Positions 1 to 8,462 of a stretch of 64,000 bases of DNA are shown piece by piece. The position numbers and the translations under genes were made by a program. The notes under the pieces are model-generated. The model saw nothing but the letters and a program-made list of their open reading frames with translations, did not search any database and was not told the DNA's origin. Position 1 is the stretch's first letter. Every line of letters begins with the position of its first letter. Origin of the DNA: Streptomyces sp. Je 1-332 (GTDB lineage: Bacteria; Actinomycetota; Actinomycetes; Streptomycetales; Streptomycetaceae); assembly GCF_040730185.1 (NCBI RefSeq), contig NZ_CP160402.1, positions 2,294,001 through 2,358,000 of the forward strand. The letters are read 5' to 3'.

Positions 1-549
1 GCACAGGGCGGCGAGCTCGGGCAGCACCTGCTCGGCACGGCCGAGGGCGAGCGCCGCGGCGAGAGCGGCGCGGCGGGCTTCGAGGCGGCGGGACTCCCAC
101 CGGGCCGCCTCCGACGTGCGGTCCGGCAGGTCGGCGAGCGCGGGGCCCTGCCAGAGGGCCAGCGCGTCGTCCAGGATCACCGCGGCCTTGGCGGCGTCGC
201 CGTCGGCGAGGGCGTTCGCCCCCTCAGTGGCGAGGCGGTCGAAGCGGTACAGGTCGATGTCGTCCGGCGCGGCGCACAGCTGGTAGCCGCCGTCGGTGGA
301 GGTGATCGCCCCGGCGCCGACGGCCCGGCGCAGGCGGCCCACCAGGGCCTGCAACGCGCCGGTCGCGTCGGCGGGCGGATCGCCGTGCCACACCTCGTCG
401 ACGAGCACGGGCGCCGGCACGGGCCGGGGTGCGCGCAGGGCGAGGATCGTCAGGAGAGCGCGCAGCCGTGCGCCGCCGACGGCGATGGGGGTGCCGTCGG
501 CGCGAAATGCCTGGGTGGTGCCGAGAATGCGGTAGCGCACGGGGTCCAT
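1..549 (-). CDS. AfsR/SARP-type transcriptional regulator with BTAD domain (3' end outside window)
   Basis: About 183 N-terminal residues are visible, starting at ATG 549 (MDPVRYRILG) behind a GGAG ribosome site; the gene runs off the left edge. The first ~95 residues are the winged-helix DNA-binding domain typical of SARP/AfsR activators (the GTTQAF, RLRALL and VDEVWHG segments). They are followed by the start of a helical bacterial transcriptional activation domain (DIDLYRFDRL, ALALWQGPAL). Such proteins bind direct repeats and activate secondary-metabolism or nutrient-response genes. Whether it is a short SARP or a long AfsR-like STAND regulator cannot be told from the visible part. It is divergent from the M50 protease across a 218-bp gap. 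Confidence 0.88.
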   Translation of the reverse strand, partial: MDPVRYRILGTTQAFRADGTPIAVGGARLRALLTILALRAPRPVPAPVLVDEVWHGDPPADATGALQALVGRLRRAVGAGAITSTDGGYQLCAAPDDIDLYRFDRLATEGANALADGDAAKAAVILDDALALWQGPALADLPDRTSEAARWESRRLEARRAALAAALALGRAEQVLPELAALC

Positions 550-767
550 TGTCTCCGGTCGAGGTGTGGGGTGGCGCGGGACGCTGCGCCGGGCTGTACG
601 CACCGCTTGGCACCTGTTTCGCCGAGTCTGCCCTCATATGCGGGACGGTCCGGATGTACTCGGTCCCACCCTCCCTGGAACTCCCCGCCCAGTGCGAGAC
701 GTTTTCGCGGTGGGCCGGGGTACGGTCCCGTACGACAACAGGCCGCCACCTCCAGGAGCCCCGCCCC

Positions 768-1571
768 ATGACCACCGCTCCCACCCGACGCAGCGACCGG
801 CGGATCAGCCCCGTCTTCCTCGGGATCGCCGCCGTCACCGCGGTCTCCGGCTGGGCCGCGTGGACGGGCTTCGCGGACAACACCGGGCTCGCGGTCTTCC
901 TCTTCGTCACGGCGGCCTGGATCGTCTCGCTCTGCCTGCACGAGTACGCGCACGCCCGCACCGCCCTGCACAGCGGCGACATCTCCATCGGCGCGAAGGG
1001 TTATCTGACCCTCAACCCGCTGAAGTACACGCACGCGCTCCTGAGCATCGTCCTTCCGGTGCTCTTCGTGATCATGGGCGGCATCGGCCTGCCCGGCGGC
1101 GCCGTCTTCATCGAGCGCGGCCGCATCAAGGGCAAGTGGAAGCACTCTCTGATCTCGGCCGCGGGGCCGCTCACGAACGTGGCCTTCGCGGTCGTCTGCA
1201 CCGCGCCCTTCTGGCTCGACGCGCTCTCCGGCGTCCCGGACACCTTCCGCTTCGCGCTCGCCTTCCTCGCCCTGCTCCAGGTGACGGCCGCGATCCTGAA
1301 CTCGCTGCCCATCCCGGGCCTGGACGGGTACGGCGTCATCGAGCCCTGGCTCTCGCACAAGATCCGCCGCCAGGTGGAGCCCTTCGCGCCGTTCGGCCTG
1401 CTCGCCGTCTTCGGCATCCTGTGGATTCCCGAGGTCAACGGCGCCTTCTTCGACGCGATCGACGCGATCTTGCGCGGACTCGGGGTCACTGATCTGGAGA
1501 CGTACTGCGGGCAGGACTTCTACCGCTTCTGGGACGGCGACCCGAGCCAGTACTGCACGCTCAGCCCGTAG
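768..1571 (+). CDS. M50 (site-2 protease) family membrane metalloprotease
   Basis: The 267-residue polytopic membrane protein carries the zinc-binding HEYAH motif (HExxH, residues 58-62) in a hydrophobic segment. The third zinc ligand lies in LDG (185-187) of the NSLPIPGLDGYG segment, both hallmarks of the M50/S2P-like rhomboid-fold-independent intramembrane metalloproteases. About five hydrophobic segments are visible. The start ATG at 768 follows AGGAG at 753-757; an in-frame upstream extension to 429 crosses the neighbour's 5' end and is unlikely. The natural substrate is unknown. Members of this branch in actinobacteria are usually annotated only as site-2 protease family proteins. Confidence 0.85.
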   Translation: MTTAPTRRSDRRISPVFLGIAAVTAVSGWAAWTGFADNTGLAVFLFVTAAWIVSLCLHEYAHARTALHSGDISIGAKGYLTLNPLKYTHALLSIVLPVLFVIMGGIGLPGGAVFIERGRIKGKWKHSLISAAGPLTNVAFAVVCTAPFWLDALSGVPDTFRFALAFLALLQVTAAILNSLPIPGLDGYGVIEPWLSHKIRRQVEPFAPFGLLAVFGILWIPEVNGAFFDAIDAILRGLGVTDLETYCGQDFYRFWDGDPSQYCTLSP

Positions 1572-1755
1572 CGGCGGTGCGCGCGGCGTCCCGCTCGGCC
1601 CTCGCGCGGCGCAGGTAGTACCACGCCATGTTCGAGGAGAGTCCGGCGAGCAGCACCCAGATGACGCCGATCCAGTAGCCCTGGACGAAGGAGACCACGG
1701 CCGCCACGACGGCGAGGACGCAGACCGCGAGGGCGTAGAGAGCGAGGCGGGGCAT
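1561..1755 (-). CDS. small membrane protein (64 aa)
   Basis: A 64-residue protein starting MPRLALYALA with two closely spaced hydrophobic segments (about residues 3-22 and 27-45), then a basic tail rich in Arg and Ala. This is a two-helix membrane hairpin with no recognisable catalytic motif. It converges with and overlaps the last 11 bases of the M50 protease gene. An in-frame upstream GTG/ATG region exists up to 1845, but the sequence there (MAGMGDTGSG) lacks membrane or signal character, so the ATG at 1755 is preferred. Function is not recognised. Confidence 0.6.
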   Translation of the reverse strand: MPRLALYALAVCVLAVVAAVVSFVQGYWIGVIWVLLAGLSSNMAWYYLRRARAERDAARTAATG

Positions 1756-1848
1756 GGGGGTCGGCTCCTGTCGGGGTTCGGTCCGTGGGGTGCGGGACGG
1801 CGCGGCGAAACGGCGTCCCGAACCAGTGTCCCCCATGCCCGCCACGTC

Positions 1849-2553
1849 CTAGACGTCGGTCACGCGCAGCCCCGCGTGCGCCTTGTAGCGCCGGTTCACG
1901 GAGATCAGGTTGGCCACGAGCGACTCGACCTGGTGGGCGTTGCGAAGACGGCCCGCGAAGACGCCCCGCATGCCGGGGATCCGCGCGGCGAGCGCTTGGA
2001 CGAGGTCCGTGTCGGCGCGGACCTCGCCGAGGACCATCACGTCGGTGTCGATCTCCTCGACGGCCGCGTCCTGGAGCAGGACCGCCGACAGGTGGTGGAA
2101 GGCGGCCGTGACGCGGGAGTCCGGAAGGAGGGCGGCGGCCTGCTCGGCGGCGCTGCCCTCCTCGGGCTTCAGGGCGTACGCGCCCTTCTTGTCGAAGCCG
2201 AGCGGGTTCACGCAGTCGACGACGAGCTTGCCCCTCAGCTCCTCGCGCAGCGCCTCGAGCGTCTTGCCGTGCCCGTCCCACGGCACGGCGACGATCACGA
2301 TGTCGCTGCGCCGCGCGCACTCCGCGTTCTCGGCGCCCTCGACGCCGTGGCCGAGCTCGTCGGCGGCGGCCTGCGCACGCTCGGCCGCACGGGAGCCGAT
2401 GATCACCTTCTGGCCCGCGCGGGCAAGGCGGTAGGCGAGGCCGCGGCCCTGGTCACCGGTGCCGCCGAGCACGCCGACGACGAGCCCGGAGACGTCGGGC
2501 AGCTCCCAGGGGTCCTTGGCCGGGGGCTTCTGCGCATTGTCGTTAGAGGTCAT
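1849..2553 (-). CDS. npdG: NADPH-dependent F420 reductase (F420H2:NADP+ oxidoreductase)
   Basis: This 234-residue cytosolic oxidoreductase transfers hydride between coenzyme F420 and NADP+. It shows the dinucleotide-binding loop GVLGGTGDQGRGLAYR (about residues 24-40). Next comes IIGSRAAERA, the NADP-discriminating end of the second strand, then VPWDGHGKTLEAL and DCVNPLGFDKKG, all characteristic of the NpdG family. The ATG at 2553 (MTSNDN) is chosen; a GTG six codons upstream (2571) is an alternative. It is a single gene transcribed toward the small membrane protein. The family is universal in Streptomyces, where F420 serves several redox enzymes. Confidence 0.9.
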   Translation of the reverse strand: MTSNDNAQKPPAKDPWELPDVSGLVVGVLGGTGDQGRGLAYRLARAGQKVIIGSRAAERAQAAADELGHGVEGAENAECARRSDIVIVAVPWDGHGKTLEALREELRGKLVVDCVNPLGFDKKGAYALKPEEGSAAEQAAALLPDSRVTAAFHHLSAVLLQDAAVEEIDTDVMVLGEVRADTDLVQALAARIPGMRGVFAGRLRNAHQVESLVANLISVNRRYKAHAGLRVTDV

Positions 2554-2590
2554 GCCGCCGACCTTACTCACCGGTTCACCGCCGCCACCG

Positions 2591-3667
2591 TCAGACCAGC
2601 GCGGCCACCGGAATCCGCCGGAAGGTGATGGTCTCGTACGCGCTGAAGTCTCCCGTCTCGTAGAGGAGTCCGACGGTCTCGTCGTCGACGCGCACGAGGT
2701 CGGAGTAGGCGGCGGGCAGTCCGTCCACGGTGTACGCGTCCTGCCACGTGGTGCCCGCGTCGCGGCTGCGGCGCACCGTCATCAGGGCCCGGAAGCCGGG
2801 GTCGGCGGGCCCGGAGAACAGCAGCACGTCGGGCGTACGCAGATGCAGCACGCTGCATTCGACGACCGGGCCGACGAGCCCCGCCTGCGGCCGGAAGGGC
2901 TTGACCAGGCTCTGGCCGCCGTCGAGAGAGTGGGCGTCGGCGCGGGTGCCGGGGGACGGGGAGTCGTTGCGGGTGTTGAAGTAGAGCCGCCCGTCGGGGA
3001 GTTCGGCGGCGGTGGTCTCGTTCACGTTCACGTAGCCGTCGGTGTTGTCGTCGACGTAACCGATGCGCCAGGTCTGGCCGAGGTCGTCGCTGAGCAGGCT
3101 GTGGCCGCCGTTGTACTTGCCCTCGGTGCCGTTGTCGGTGCCGGTGGGCGGCAGGGAGTGGTTGGCGGGCACGACGATCCGGCCGTCGCCTGTCTGCAGG
3201 GCGTGCCCGGGGGTGGTGGCGTACCACCGCCAACTCGCCTTCTTCACCTGCCCGGTGATCTCGCTCCCGGCGGACCAGGTCAGCCCGTCGTCGTCGCTGT
3301 GCCGCACCCAGATCCGCCGCCCGTTCGCGGCGGACACCTTGCCGCGGCGGATGGCGTCCTCGGTCGCGGCGGCGGCGTTGCGGACATGGACGAGGAGGAT
3401 CCGGCCGGTGGTGAGGACGACGGGGGCGGGGTTGCCCGCGAGGTCGGCGCCGTTCTGGACGACGACCTGGAGCGGCCCCCAGGTGCGGCCGCCGTCACTG
3501 GAACGCTTCAGCACCACGTCGATGTTGCCGAAGTCCTCCTGCGAGCCGACCCTCCCCTCACAGAAGGCGAGCAGCGAGCCGGAGTTGGTACGCACGACGG
3601 CGGGGATACGGAAGCTCGCGTAGCCCTCACGACCGGCGCGGAAGGGAACAGACGTCTCATCAGTCAT
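2591..3667 (-). CDS. sialidase family protein (BNR/Asp-box beta-propeller exo-alpha-sialidase)
   Basis: A 358-residue six-bladed propeller. The N-terminus has the FRIP motif (SFRIPAVV) that supplies the first catalytic arginine. Four Asp-boxes (SxDxGxTW) are visible: SSDGGRTWG, SDDDGLTWS, SDDLGQTWR and SRDAGTTWQ. Near the C-terminus LLYETGDFSAYETI is placed like the nucleophilic Glu/Tyr region. The family hydrolyses terminal sialic acids from glycoconjugates. There is no signal peptide after the ATG at 3667 (MTDETSVPF), so the protein is predicted cytoplasmic, unusual for a scavenging sialidase. It could act on an imported or endogenous nonulosonate, or have a different sugar specificity. Confidence 0.85.
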   Translation of the reverse strand: MTDETSVPFRAGREGYASFRIPAVVRTNSGSLLAFCEGRVGSQEDFGNIDVVLKRSSDGGRTWGPLQVVVQNGADLAGNPAPVVLTTGRILLVHVRNAAAATEDAIRRGKVSAANGRRIWVRHSDDDGLTWSAGSEITGQVKKASWRWYATTPGHALQTGDGRIVVPANHSLPPTGTDNGTEGKYNGGHSLLSDDLGQTWRIGYVDDNTDGYVNVNETTAAELPDGRLYFNTRNDSPSPGTRADAHSLDGGQSLVKPFRPQAGLVGPVVECSVLHLRTPDVLLFSGPADPGFRALMTVRRSRDAGTTWQDAYTVDGLPAAYSDLVRVDDETVGLLYETGDFSAYETITFRRIPVAALV

Positions 3668-3746
3668 CCCCGGTCAGTCCCCACCCCGGACGAATTCCCG
3701 GTGAACTCCGCCTGACGAGTCGTTCGTTGAGGCAGGATGCGACCCC

Positions 3747-4361
3747 ATGGACGCCGTACGGGTAGCGCTGCTGCGCGAGGTACTCGCGGGAACCGAGTGG
3801 GTGGGCGCGACGCGCCGCTTCGCGGGAACGCTGCGTTCCTCCGTCGTGCCGCACGGCGGGGGCCTCCTCCTGGTGGGCACACGGGAGTACGAGCCGTGGC
3901 ATCTGGCGGCGCATCTCGTGGACGAGGCGGCATGGTCCGGGACGCCGGAACTGACGCCGACACTCGTACGCCACCGGGTGCGGGAGGGTGATCCCGCGCA
4001 CCTGTCGACCGGGCTCGGCCGGATCGAGGCGGCGCGGCGCGGTGAGACGCTGCTCGTGGTGGCGCCGGACACGCCGGCGGCCCCGCCGGGCGCGGACCTC
4101 CTCGAGCGGGTGCACGACGCGCGGGCCGCGGGTGCGACGGTGCTGTCCCTGGGTTCGGGGCACGGCGACCTGCGGTCCATGGCGCACGAGGCCCTGCCCG
4201 TGCCGGAGTCACCCGACCTCGACCTGGACATGGTCCAGCACCTGGTGAGCGCGGCGGCCGGCGAGAACTCGCTCCCCGCGGCGCGGGGCCGGCGCCGCCT
4301 GCGCGACCGCCTCTCCCGCCTGGCCGACCAGCTGACGTCGCCGCCACCGGCGCGGTGGTAG
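3747..4361 (+). CDS. conserved hypothetical protein, possible SIS-like fold
   Basis: A 204-residue soluble protein starting at ATG 3747 behind AGGCAGGA. Two stretches (LLLVGTREYEPWHLAAHLVDEA, and LLVVAPDTPAAPP followed by ARAAGATVLSLGSG) resemble the alternating strand/helix pattern of a sugar-isomerase (SIS) fold. No diagnostic Ser/Thr-rich phosphate loop is seen, so this is only a suggestion. The C-terminus is basic and Pro-rich. The gene is divergent from the sialidase gene (80 bp between starts) and codirectional with the MFS exporter downstream. Confidence 0.6.
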   Translation: MDAVRVALLREVLAGTEWVGATRRFAGTLRSSVVPHGGGLLLVGTREYEPWHLAAHLVDEAAWSGTPELTPTLVRHRVREGDPAHLSTGLGRIEAARRGETLLVVAPDTPAAPPGADLLERVHDARAAGATVLSLGSGHGDLRSMAHEALPVPESPDLDLDMVQHLVSAAAGENSLPAARGRRRLRDRLSRLADQLTSPPPARW

Positions 4362-4433
4362 GGAACGCGGCCGCTCACGGCGGCGGATAATTCGGTTGCC
4401 GCGGTTCATGAACAGCACTGACCATGGCTTTTC

Positions 4434-5699
4434 GTGTCCATCTCCTCGATATTGCCCGACCTCTCCCCCTGGCGCTCCACGCGTGACTTCCGGCTGCTCT
4501 GGGTCCAGGGGCTCGTCACGACCTTCGGCAGCTTCATGGCCCTGGTCGCGCTGCCGTTGCAGATCAAGGACCTGACCGACTCCCCGCTCGCTGTCGGTGC
4601 GATGGGCGCGGTCGAGCTGGTGCCGCTGATCGTCTTCGGGCTGTACGGAGGTGCGCTGGCCGACGCGGTCGACCGGCGCCGGGTGATTCTCCTGACGGAG
4701 GCCGGGCTCGGCCTGCTGGCGGCGGTGCTCCTGGTGAACGCGCTGCTTCCGGAGCCGCTGCTGTGGCCGCTGTACGTGGTGGCGGCGGGCGTCTCGGCGC
4801 TCGCGGGGCTGCAACGTCCGGCGCTGGACTCCCTGATGGCCCGCATCGTGCCGCACGACCAGCTCACCGCGGCCGCCGCGCTCAACTCGCTGCGCTGGAA
4901 CGTCGGCGCGATCGCGGCCCCCGCCCTCGCGGGCCTGGTCGTCGCCTACGCCGGGCACGCACCCGCGTACGCGGTGACGGTGGTCTCGTTCGCCGCCTCC
5001 GTGGCCCTGTGCGTCCGCCTCGCGCCCGCGCCTCCCGCACACGACGCGCAGAAGCCGTCCCTGCGGGGCCTCGCGGAGGGCGCGCGGTACGCGTGGTCGC
5101 GGCCGGTGCTGCTCGGCACGTACGCGATCGACATGGCGGCGATGTTCTTCGCCTTCCCGAACACGATCTTCCCGTTCCTCGCGGAGGATCTCGACGCGGA
5201 GTGGTCGCTGGGCCTGATGTACGCGGCCGGGGCGGTCGGCTCGCTGCTGCTCAGCCTGACCAGCGGGTGGACGTCACGGGTGCGGCGGCACGGGCTGCTC
5301 GTCGTGTGCGGGGCGGCGGGATGGGGGCTCGCGATCACGGCGGCCGGGTGGTTCGGCAACGTCTGGCTGGTCCTCGTGTGCCTGGCCCTGGCCGGTGCGG
5401 GCGACATGCTCAGCGGCCTCGGCCGCTCCACCATCTGGAACCAGACGATCCCGGACGAGCTGCGGGGCAGGCTCGCCGGCATCGAAGTGCTCTCCTACAG
5501 CGTCGGCCCGCAGCTGGGCCAGGTCCGCGCGGGGGCGGCCGCAGGCTGGACGGGCACCCGCAGCGCCATCTGGTCGGGCGGGCTCGCCTGCGTGGCCTCG
5601 GTCGCGGCCCTGACGGCGGTGCTGCCGAAGCTGCTCACCTACGACGCGAGCACGGACGAGGACGCGGTCCGGCGCCGGGAGGTGTCCGCCACCCGGTAG
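4434..5699 (+). CDS. MFS transporter (EntS/MFS-3-like exporter)
   Basis: A 421-residue protein with about 12 transmembrane helices. The MFS signature between helices 2 and 3 is [12 protein letters not shown] (G-x-x-x-D-x-x-x-R-R), and [10 protein letters not shown] at the N-terminus is typical of the enterobactin-exporter-like MFS-3 branch. It probably exports a small molecule by proton antiport; the substrate is unknown. The start is GTG 4434 (VSISSILPD). A perfect 10-bp palindrome GTTCATGAAC lies 21 bp upstream and may be an operator. The gene is convergent with the 73-aa gene. Confidence 0.85.
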   Translation: MSISSILPDLSPWRSTRDFRLLWVQGLVTTFGSFMALVALPLQIKDLTDSPLAVGAMGAVELVPLIVFGLYGGALADAVDRRRVILLTEAGLGLLAAVLLVNALLPEPLLWPLYVVAAGVSALAGLQRPALDSLMARIVPHDQLTAAAALNSLRWNVGAIAAPALAGLVVAYAGHAPAYAVTVVSFAASVALCVRLAPAPPAHDAQKPSLRGLAEGARYAWSRPVLLGTYAIDMAAMFFAFPNTIFPFLAEDLDAEWSLGLMYAAGAVGSLLLSLTSGWTSRVRRHGLLVVCGAAGWGLAITAAGWFGNVWLVLVCLALAGAGDMLSGLGRSTIWNQTIPDELRGRLAGIEVLSYSVGPQLGQVRAGAAAGWTGTRSAIWSGGLACVASVAALTAVLPKLLTYDASTDEDAVRRREVSATR

Positions 5700-5721
5700 C
5701 CGGCTGCGCCCCGGCGGCGGA

Positions 5722-5943
5722 TCAGGCGCTGCCGGGGTCCTTGTCGTGCCACTTCGGGTCGGTCTCCCACTCCAGGTTCCGGTCGGCGGCGGTCTGCATC
5801 GCCCGCTGGGCCTCCTCGCGGGAGGCGTACGGCCCGAAGCGGTCCTTGCCCGGACAGTCGGGACCCTCCTCGACCTTCTTGTGCTCCAGGCAGTAGAACC
5901 ACTCGCCCGGTTTACCGACGGTCCGCTTCTTGAACAGTGCCAT
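5722..5943 (-). CDS. conserved hypothetical protein (73 aa)
   Basis: A small soluble protein starting [10 protein letters not shown] at ATG 5943, preceded by a good GAGAGGAG ribosome site. It carries CLEH and CPGK cysteines 14 residues apart, which could form a disulfide or metal site. The C-terminal half ([14 protein letters not shown]) looks like a short alpha/beta repeat resembling the SPOR-like FGPYxxxxEA pattern. It is divergent from map with 60 bp between starts, so the two share a promoter region. Function unknown. Confidence 0.7.
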   Translation of the reverse strand: MALFKKRTVGKPGEWFYCLEHKKVEEGPDCPGKDRFGPYASREEAQRAMQTAADRNLEWETDPKWHDKDPGSA

Positions 5944-6003
5944 GTGATCTGCTCCTCTCTCTCCAGCCATGCTGCCCCGAGACCGCTGGTTAGACTCGCT
6001 TGC

Positions 6004-6861
6004 ATGTCTGGCCAGTCACTGCTCGTACCAGGGGAGCTCTCTCCCATCCGCCCCGTTCCGGGAAACATCAGGCGCCCGGAGTACGTGGGGAAACCCGCGC
6101 CCACTCCGTACACGGGGCCCGAGGTGCAGACCCCCGAGACCATCGAGCTGATGCGCACCGCCGGCCGCATCGCCGCCCGCGCGATGGCCGAGGCGGCCAA
6201 GCACATCGCGCCCGGGGTGACCACCGATGAGCTGGACCGCGTCGCGCACGCGTACATGTGCGACCACGGCGCCTACCCCTCCACGCTCGGCTACCGCGGC
6301 TTCAAGAAGTCGCTGTGCACCTCCGTCAACGAGGTCATCTGCCACGGCATCCCGGACTCCACCGTCCTGAACGACGGCGACATCATCAACCTCGACGTGA
6401 CCGCGTACATCGGCGGGGTGCACGGCGACAACAACGCCACGTACCTGGTCGGGGACGTCGACGAGGAGTCGACGCTCCTCGTGGAGCGGACCCGCGAGTC
6501 ACTCGCGCGGGCCATCAAGGCGGTCAAGCCCGGCCGCCAGATCAACATCATCGGCCGCGTCATCGAGTCGTACGCCAAGCGCTTCGGCTACGGCGTCGTC
6601 CGCGACTTCACCGGCCACGGCATCAACACGTCCTTCCACTCCGGCCTGATCGTCCCGCACTACGACAGCCCGCACGCCACGACGGTGATCCAGCCCGGCA
6701 TGACGTTCACCATCGAGCCGATGCTGACGCTCGGCACGCATGAGTACGACATGTGGGAGGACGGCTGGACCGTGGTGACGAAGGACCGCAAGCGGACCGC
6801 GCAGTTCGAGCACACGCTCGTGGTGACGGACAGCGGGGCGGAGATCCTTACGCTTCCCTGA
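6004..6861 (+). CDS. map: type I methionyl aminopeptidase
   Basis: This 285-residue cytosolic dimetal enzyme removes the initiator methionine from nascent proteins. The five canonical metal ligands are visible in order: Asp in NLDVTAY, Asp in HGDNNATY, His in [10 protein letters not shown], Glu in TIEPML and Glu in QFEHTLV. CHGIPD contains the conserved substrate-binding His. It has the ~40-residue N-terminal extension with a PxxPxP-like SH3-binding pattern found in many actinobacterial Map paralogues. The ATG at 6004 starts [10 protein letters not shown]. Streptomyces normally has several map copies; this is the stand-alone type rather than the ribosomal-operon one. Confidence 0.95.
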   Translation: MSGQSLLVPGELSPIRPVPGNIRRPEYVGKPAPTPYTGPEVQTPETIELMRTAGRIAARAMAEAAKHIAPGVTTDELDRVAHAYMCDHGAYPSTLGYRGFKKSLCTSVNEVICHGIPDSTVLNDGDIINLDVTAYIGGVHGDNNATYLVGDVDEESTLLVERTRESLARAIKAVKPGRQINIIGRVIESYAKRFGYGVVRDFTGHGINTSFHSGLIVPHYDSPHATTVIQPGMTFTIEPMLTLGTHEYDMWEDGWTVVTKDRKRTAQFEHTLVVTDSGAEILTLP

Positions 6862-6897
6862 GCTCCGAGCGGGTAGCTTTTTTACCGACAGGACGTC

Positions 6898-6957
6898 GGG
6901 AACCAGTTGACTTAGGTAAGCCTAACTTGGATGATCGGTAGCGGTCGACTGGTTCCC
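6898..6957. repeat. 14-bp inverted repeat flanking the heme-oxygenase iron box
   Basis: The arms are 6898-6911 (GGGAACCAGTTGAC) and 6944-6957 (GTCGACTGGTTCCC), complementary with one mismatch. They enclose 32 bp that contain the iron box. The right arm is followed by GCCTTTCTT. As RNA this would form a long-stem hairpin that could terminate the map transcript. As DNA it places the iron box at the tip of a potential cruciform. Confidence 0.6.
6912..6925. promoter_or_regulatory. iron box (DmdR1/IdeR-type operator)
   Basis: The dyad TTAGG-TAAG-CCTAA matches the core of the actinobacterial iron box (TTAGGTTAGGCTAACCTAA). It lies about 76 bp before the heme oxygenase start, so Fe(II)-DmdR1 is expected to repress that gene when iron is plentiful. 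Confidence 0.8.
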
Positions 6958-7000
6958 GCCTTTCTTCGGCTTCGGCTCTCTCCCGCTTCGGAGGTCCCTC

Positions 7001-7657
7001 ATGGATCCGTTCTCCACGGTCATCCGCACCGCGTCGCACGAGCAGCACACGGAGGCGGAGACCTCGACGTTCATGAGCGACCTGCTCGGCGGCAGGCTCG
7101 GCGTGGACGCGTACGCGCGCTACACGGAACAGCTGTGGTTCGTGTACCGCGCCCTGGAGGACGGCGCCGGGGCGCTGGCGAACGACCCGGTCGCGGGGCC
7201 GTTCATACAGCCCGAGCTGCTGCGCGTCGCGGAACTGGAGCGGGACCTCGCGCACCTGCGGGGCGCGGGCTGGAAGACGTCCGCCACTCCCCTGCCCGCC
7301 ACGGCGGCGTACGCGGCGCGGGTCGCGGAGTGCGCCCAGGAGTGGCCCGGCGGTTACGTCGCCCACCACTACACCCGCTACCTCGGCGATCTCTCCGGCG
7401 GCCAGATCATCCGCGGCAAGGCGGAACAGACGTGGGGCTTCGCCCGGAAGGGCGACGGCGTCCGCTTCTACGTCTTCGAGAACATCGCCAACCCTGCTGC
7501 GTTCAAGCGGGGGTATCGGGAGCTGCTTGACGGATTGGGGGAAGTGGTCCCCGACGAGCTTGAGCGGCAGCGGATCGTGGACGAGTGCAAGCGCGCTTTC
7601 GCTTTGAATACGGGGGTGTTCCGCGAGCTGGGGGATGAGTTCCCGCTGTCTGCGTGA
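7001..7657 (+). CDS. hmuO: heme oxygenase (biliverdin-producing)
   Basis: A 218-residue all-helical cytosolic enzyme that opens heme to biliverdin, CO and free iron. The N-terminal segment SHEQHTEAETSTFM contains the proximal heme-ligand His (His16 in the family pattern HxxAE). The distal-helix glycine motif GDLSGGQIIRG is present. Length fits HmuO-type enzymes. The ATG at 7001 (MDPFSTVIRT) follows GGAGG. The iron box upstream and the heme-uptake genes downstream indicate a role in using heme as an iron source. The symbol is by analogy with the corynebacterial enzyme. Confidence 0.92.
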   Translation: MDPFSTVIRTASHEQHTEAETSTFMSDLLGGRLGVDAYARYTEQLWFVYRALEDGAGALANDPVAGPFIQPELLRVAELERDLAHLRGAGWKTSATPLPATAAYAARVAECAQEWPGGYVAHHYTRYLGDLSGGQIIRGKAEQTWGFARKGDGVRFYVFENIANPAAFKRGYRELLDGLGEVVPDELERQRIVDECKRAFALNTGVFRELGDEFPLSA

Positions 7658-7698
7658 GGGCAGAAGATTCAGCCCCTCCGGCGTTTGAGGAGCGGGGT

Positions 7699-7715
7699 CT
7701 GGGGCGGAGCCCCAG
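7699..7715 (+). terminator. hairpin terminator after heme oxygenase
   Basis: CTGGGGC-GGA-GCCCCAG is a perfect 7-bp stem with a 3-nt loop followed by TTT, 42 bp after the heme oxygenase stop. The preceding 25 bp (CCCCTCCGGCGTTTGAGGAG region) belong to a family of downstream elements that recur across Streptomyces genomes. Confidence 0.7.
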
Positions 7716-7760
7716 TTTCGGGAAGGGGCGGGATTGGGGAAGGCCCCGCAGGGACAGACC

Positions 7761-8420
7761 TCAGCCCCCACCCAACCGCACCCGACCCCCCACCTCGATC
7801 AACCCGCCCGGCGCCGGCGCCGTAAGGATCTGCGAGCCACGCCCCTGCGTGATGTTGAGCGCCCGGCCAAGACGCCCCGTCAGGAGAAGGGCCGCCGCCC
7901 CCGTGGCCTCGTCCTCCCGGATGCCGTCGTCCCGCCCGGGGAAGGCCCGCGCCCGCACCCTCCCCGCCGCCTCGTCCTCCCACGCCCAGGCGTAGATCCA
8001 CTCCCCCGACGGGGGCACCTCTAGGGCGTCCACCTCGGCCGGGGTTCCGTACGAGCGAAGGACGCGCCCCGGCGCCCACTCGGCCCGCGCCGCGATCCAG
8101 CTGAACTCCCCGTCCTGGCGGGCCCCCACGACCCCGGCGGGGGTGACCAGCTCAGGGACGTCCAGGAGCCAGGACGCCCCCACGCAGGGGTGCCCGGCGA
8201 AGGGCAGCCGCAGGGTGGGGGTGTAGATGTCGATGAACCCGCGCTCGGGGTCATCGACGAACACCGTCTCGCTGAAGCCGAGCTTCGCCGCGACCTCCTG
8301 CCGCTCACCGCGCCCGGGAACGCGGGCCCCGTCACGCACGACACCCAGCTCATTGCCGTGCCGACCGTCGGGCCCGCAGAACACCCGGAGTACATCGAGA
8401 CCGTCAGGCAGTTGCGTCAT
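7761..8420 (-). CDS. PhzF family protein (isomerase/epimerase fold), short form
   Basis: A 219-residue protein of the PhzF/diaminopimelate-epimerase-like fold. It shows GNELGV near the start, the catalytic glutamate segment GFSETVFVDD, the FAGHPCVG motif and the C-terminal EDEATGAAA motif, all family hallmarks. It is clearly shorter than typical PhzF (about 280 residues), with a reduced first half. The ATG at 8420 (MTQLPDGLDV) is preferred over a TTG four codons upstream. The reaction is unknown; family members isomerise small acids. It sits between the heme oxygenase and htaA genes without an obvious functional link. Confidence 0.85.
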   Translation of the reverse strand: MTQLPDGLDVLRVFCGPDGRHGNELGVVRDGARVPGRGERQEVAAKLGFSETVFVDDPERGFIDIYTPTLRLPFAGHPCVGASWLLDVPELVTPAGVVGARQDGEFSWIAARAEWAPGRVLRSYGTPAEVDALEVPPSGEWIYAWAWEDEAAGRVRARAFPGRDDGIREDEATGAAALLLTGRLGRALNITQGRGSQILTAPAPGGLIEVGGRVRLGGG

Positions 8421-8462
8421 CCCGGCATTCAAGCATCCCGGGCTCCGCGCCTCCCAGATATT

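Noticed and set aside
4404..4413. LexA (SOS) box
   Set aside because: The order is GTTC-AT-GAAC, the reverse of the actinobacterial GAAC-N4-GTTC motif.
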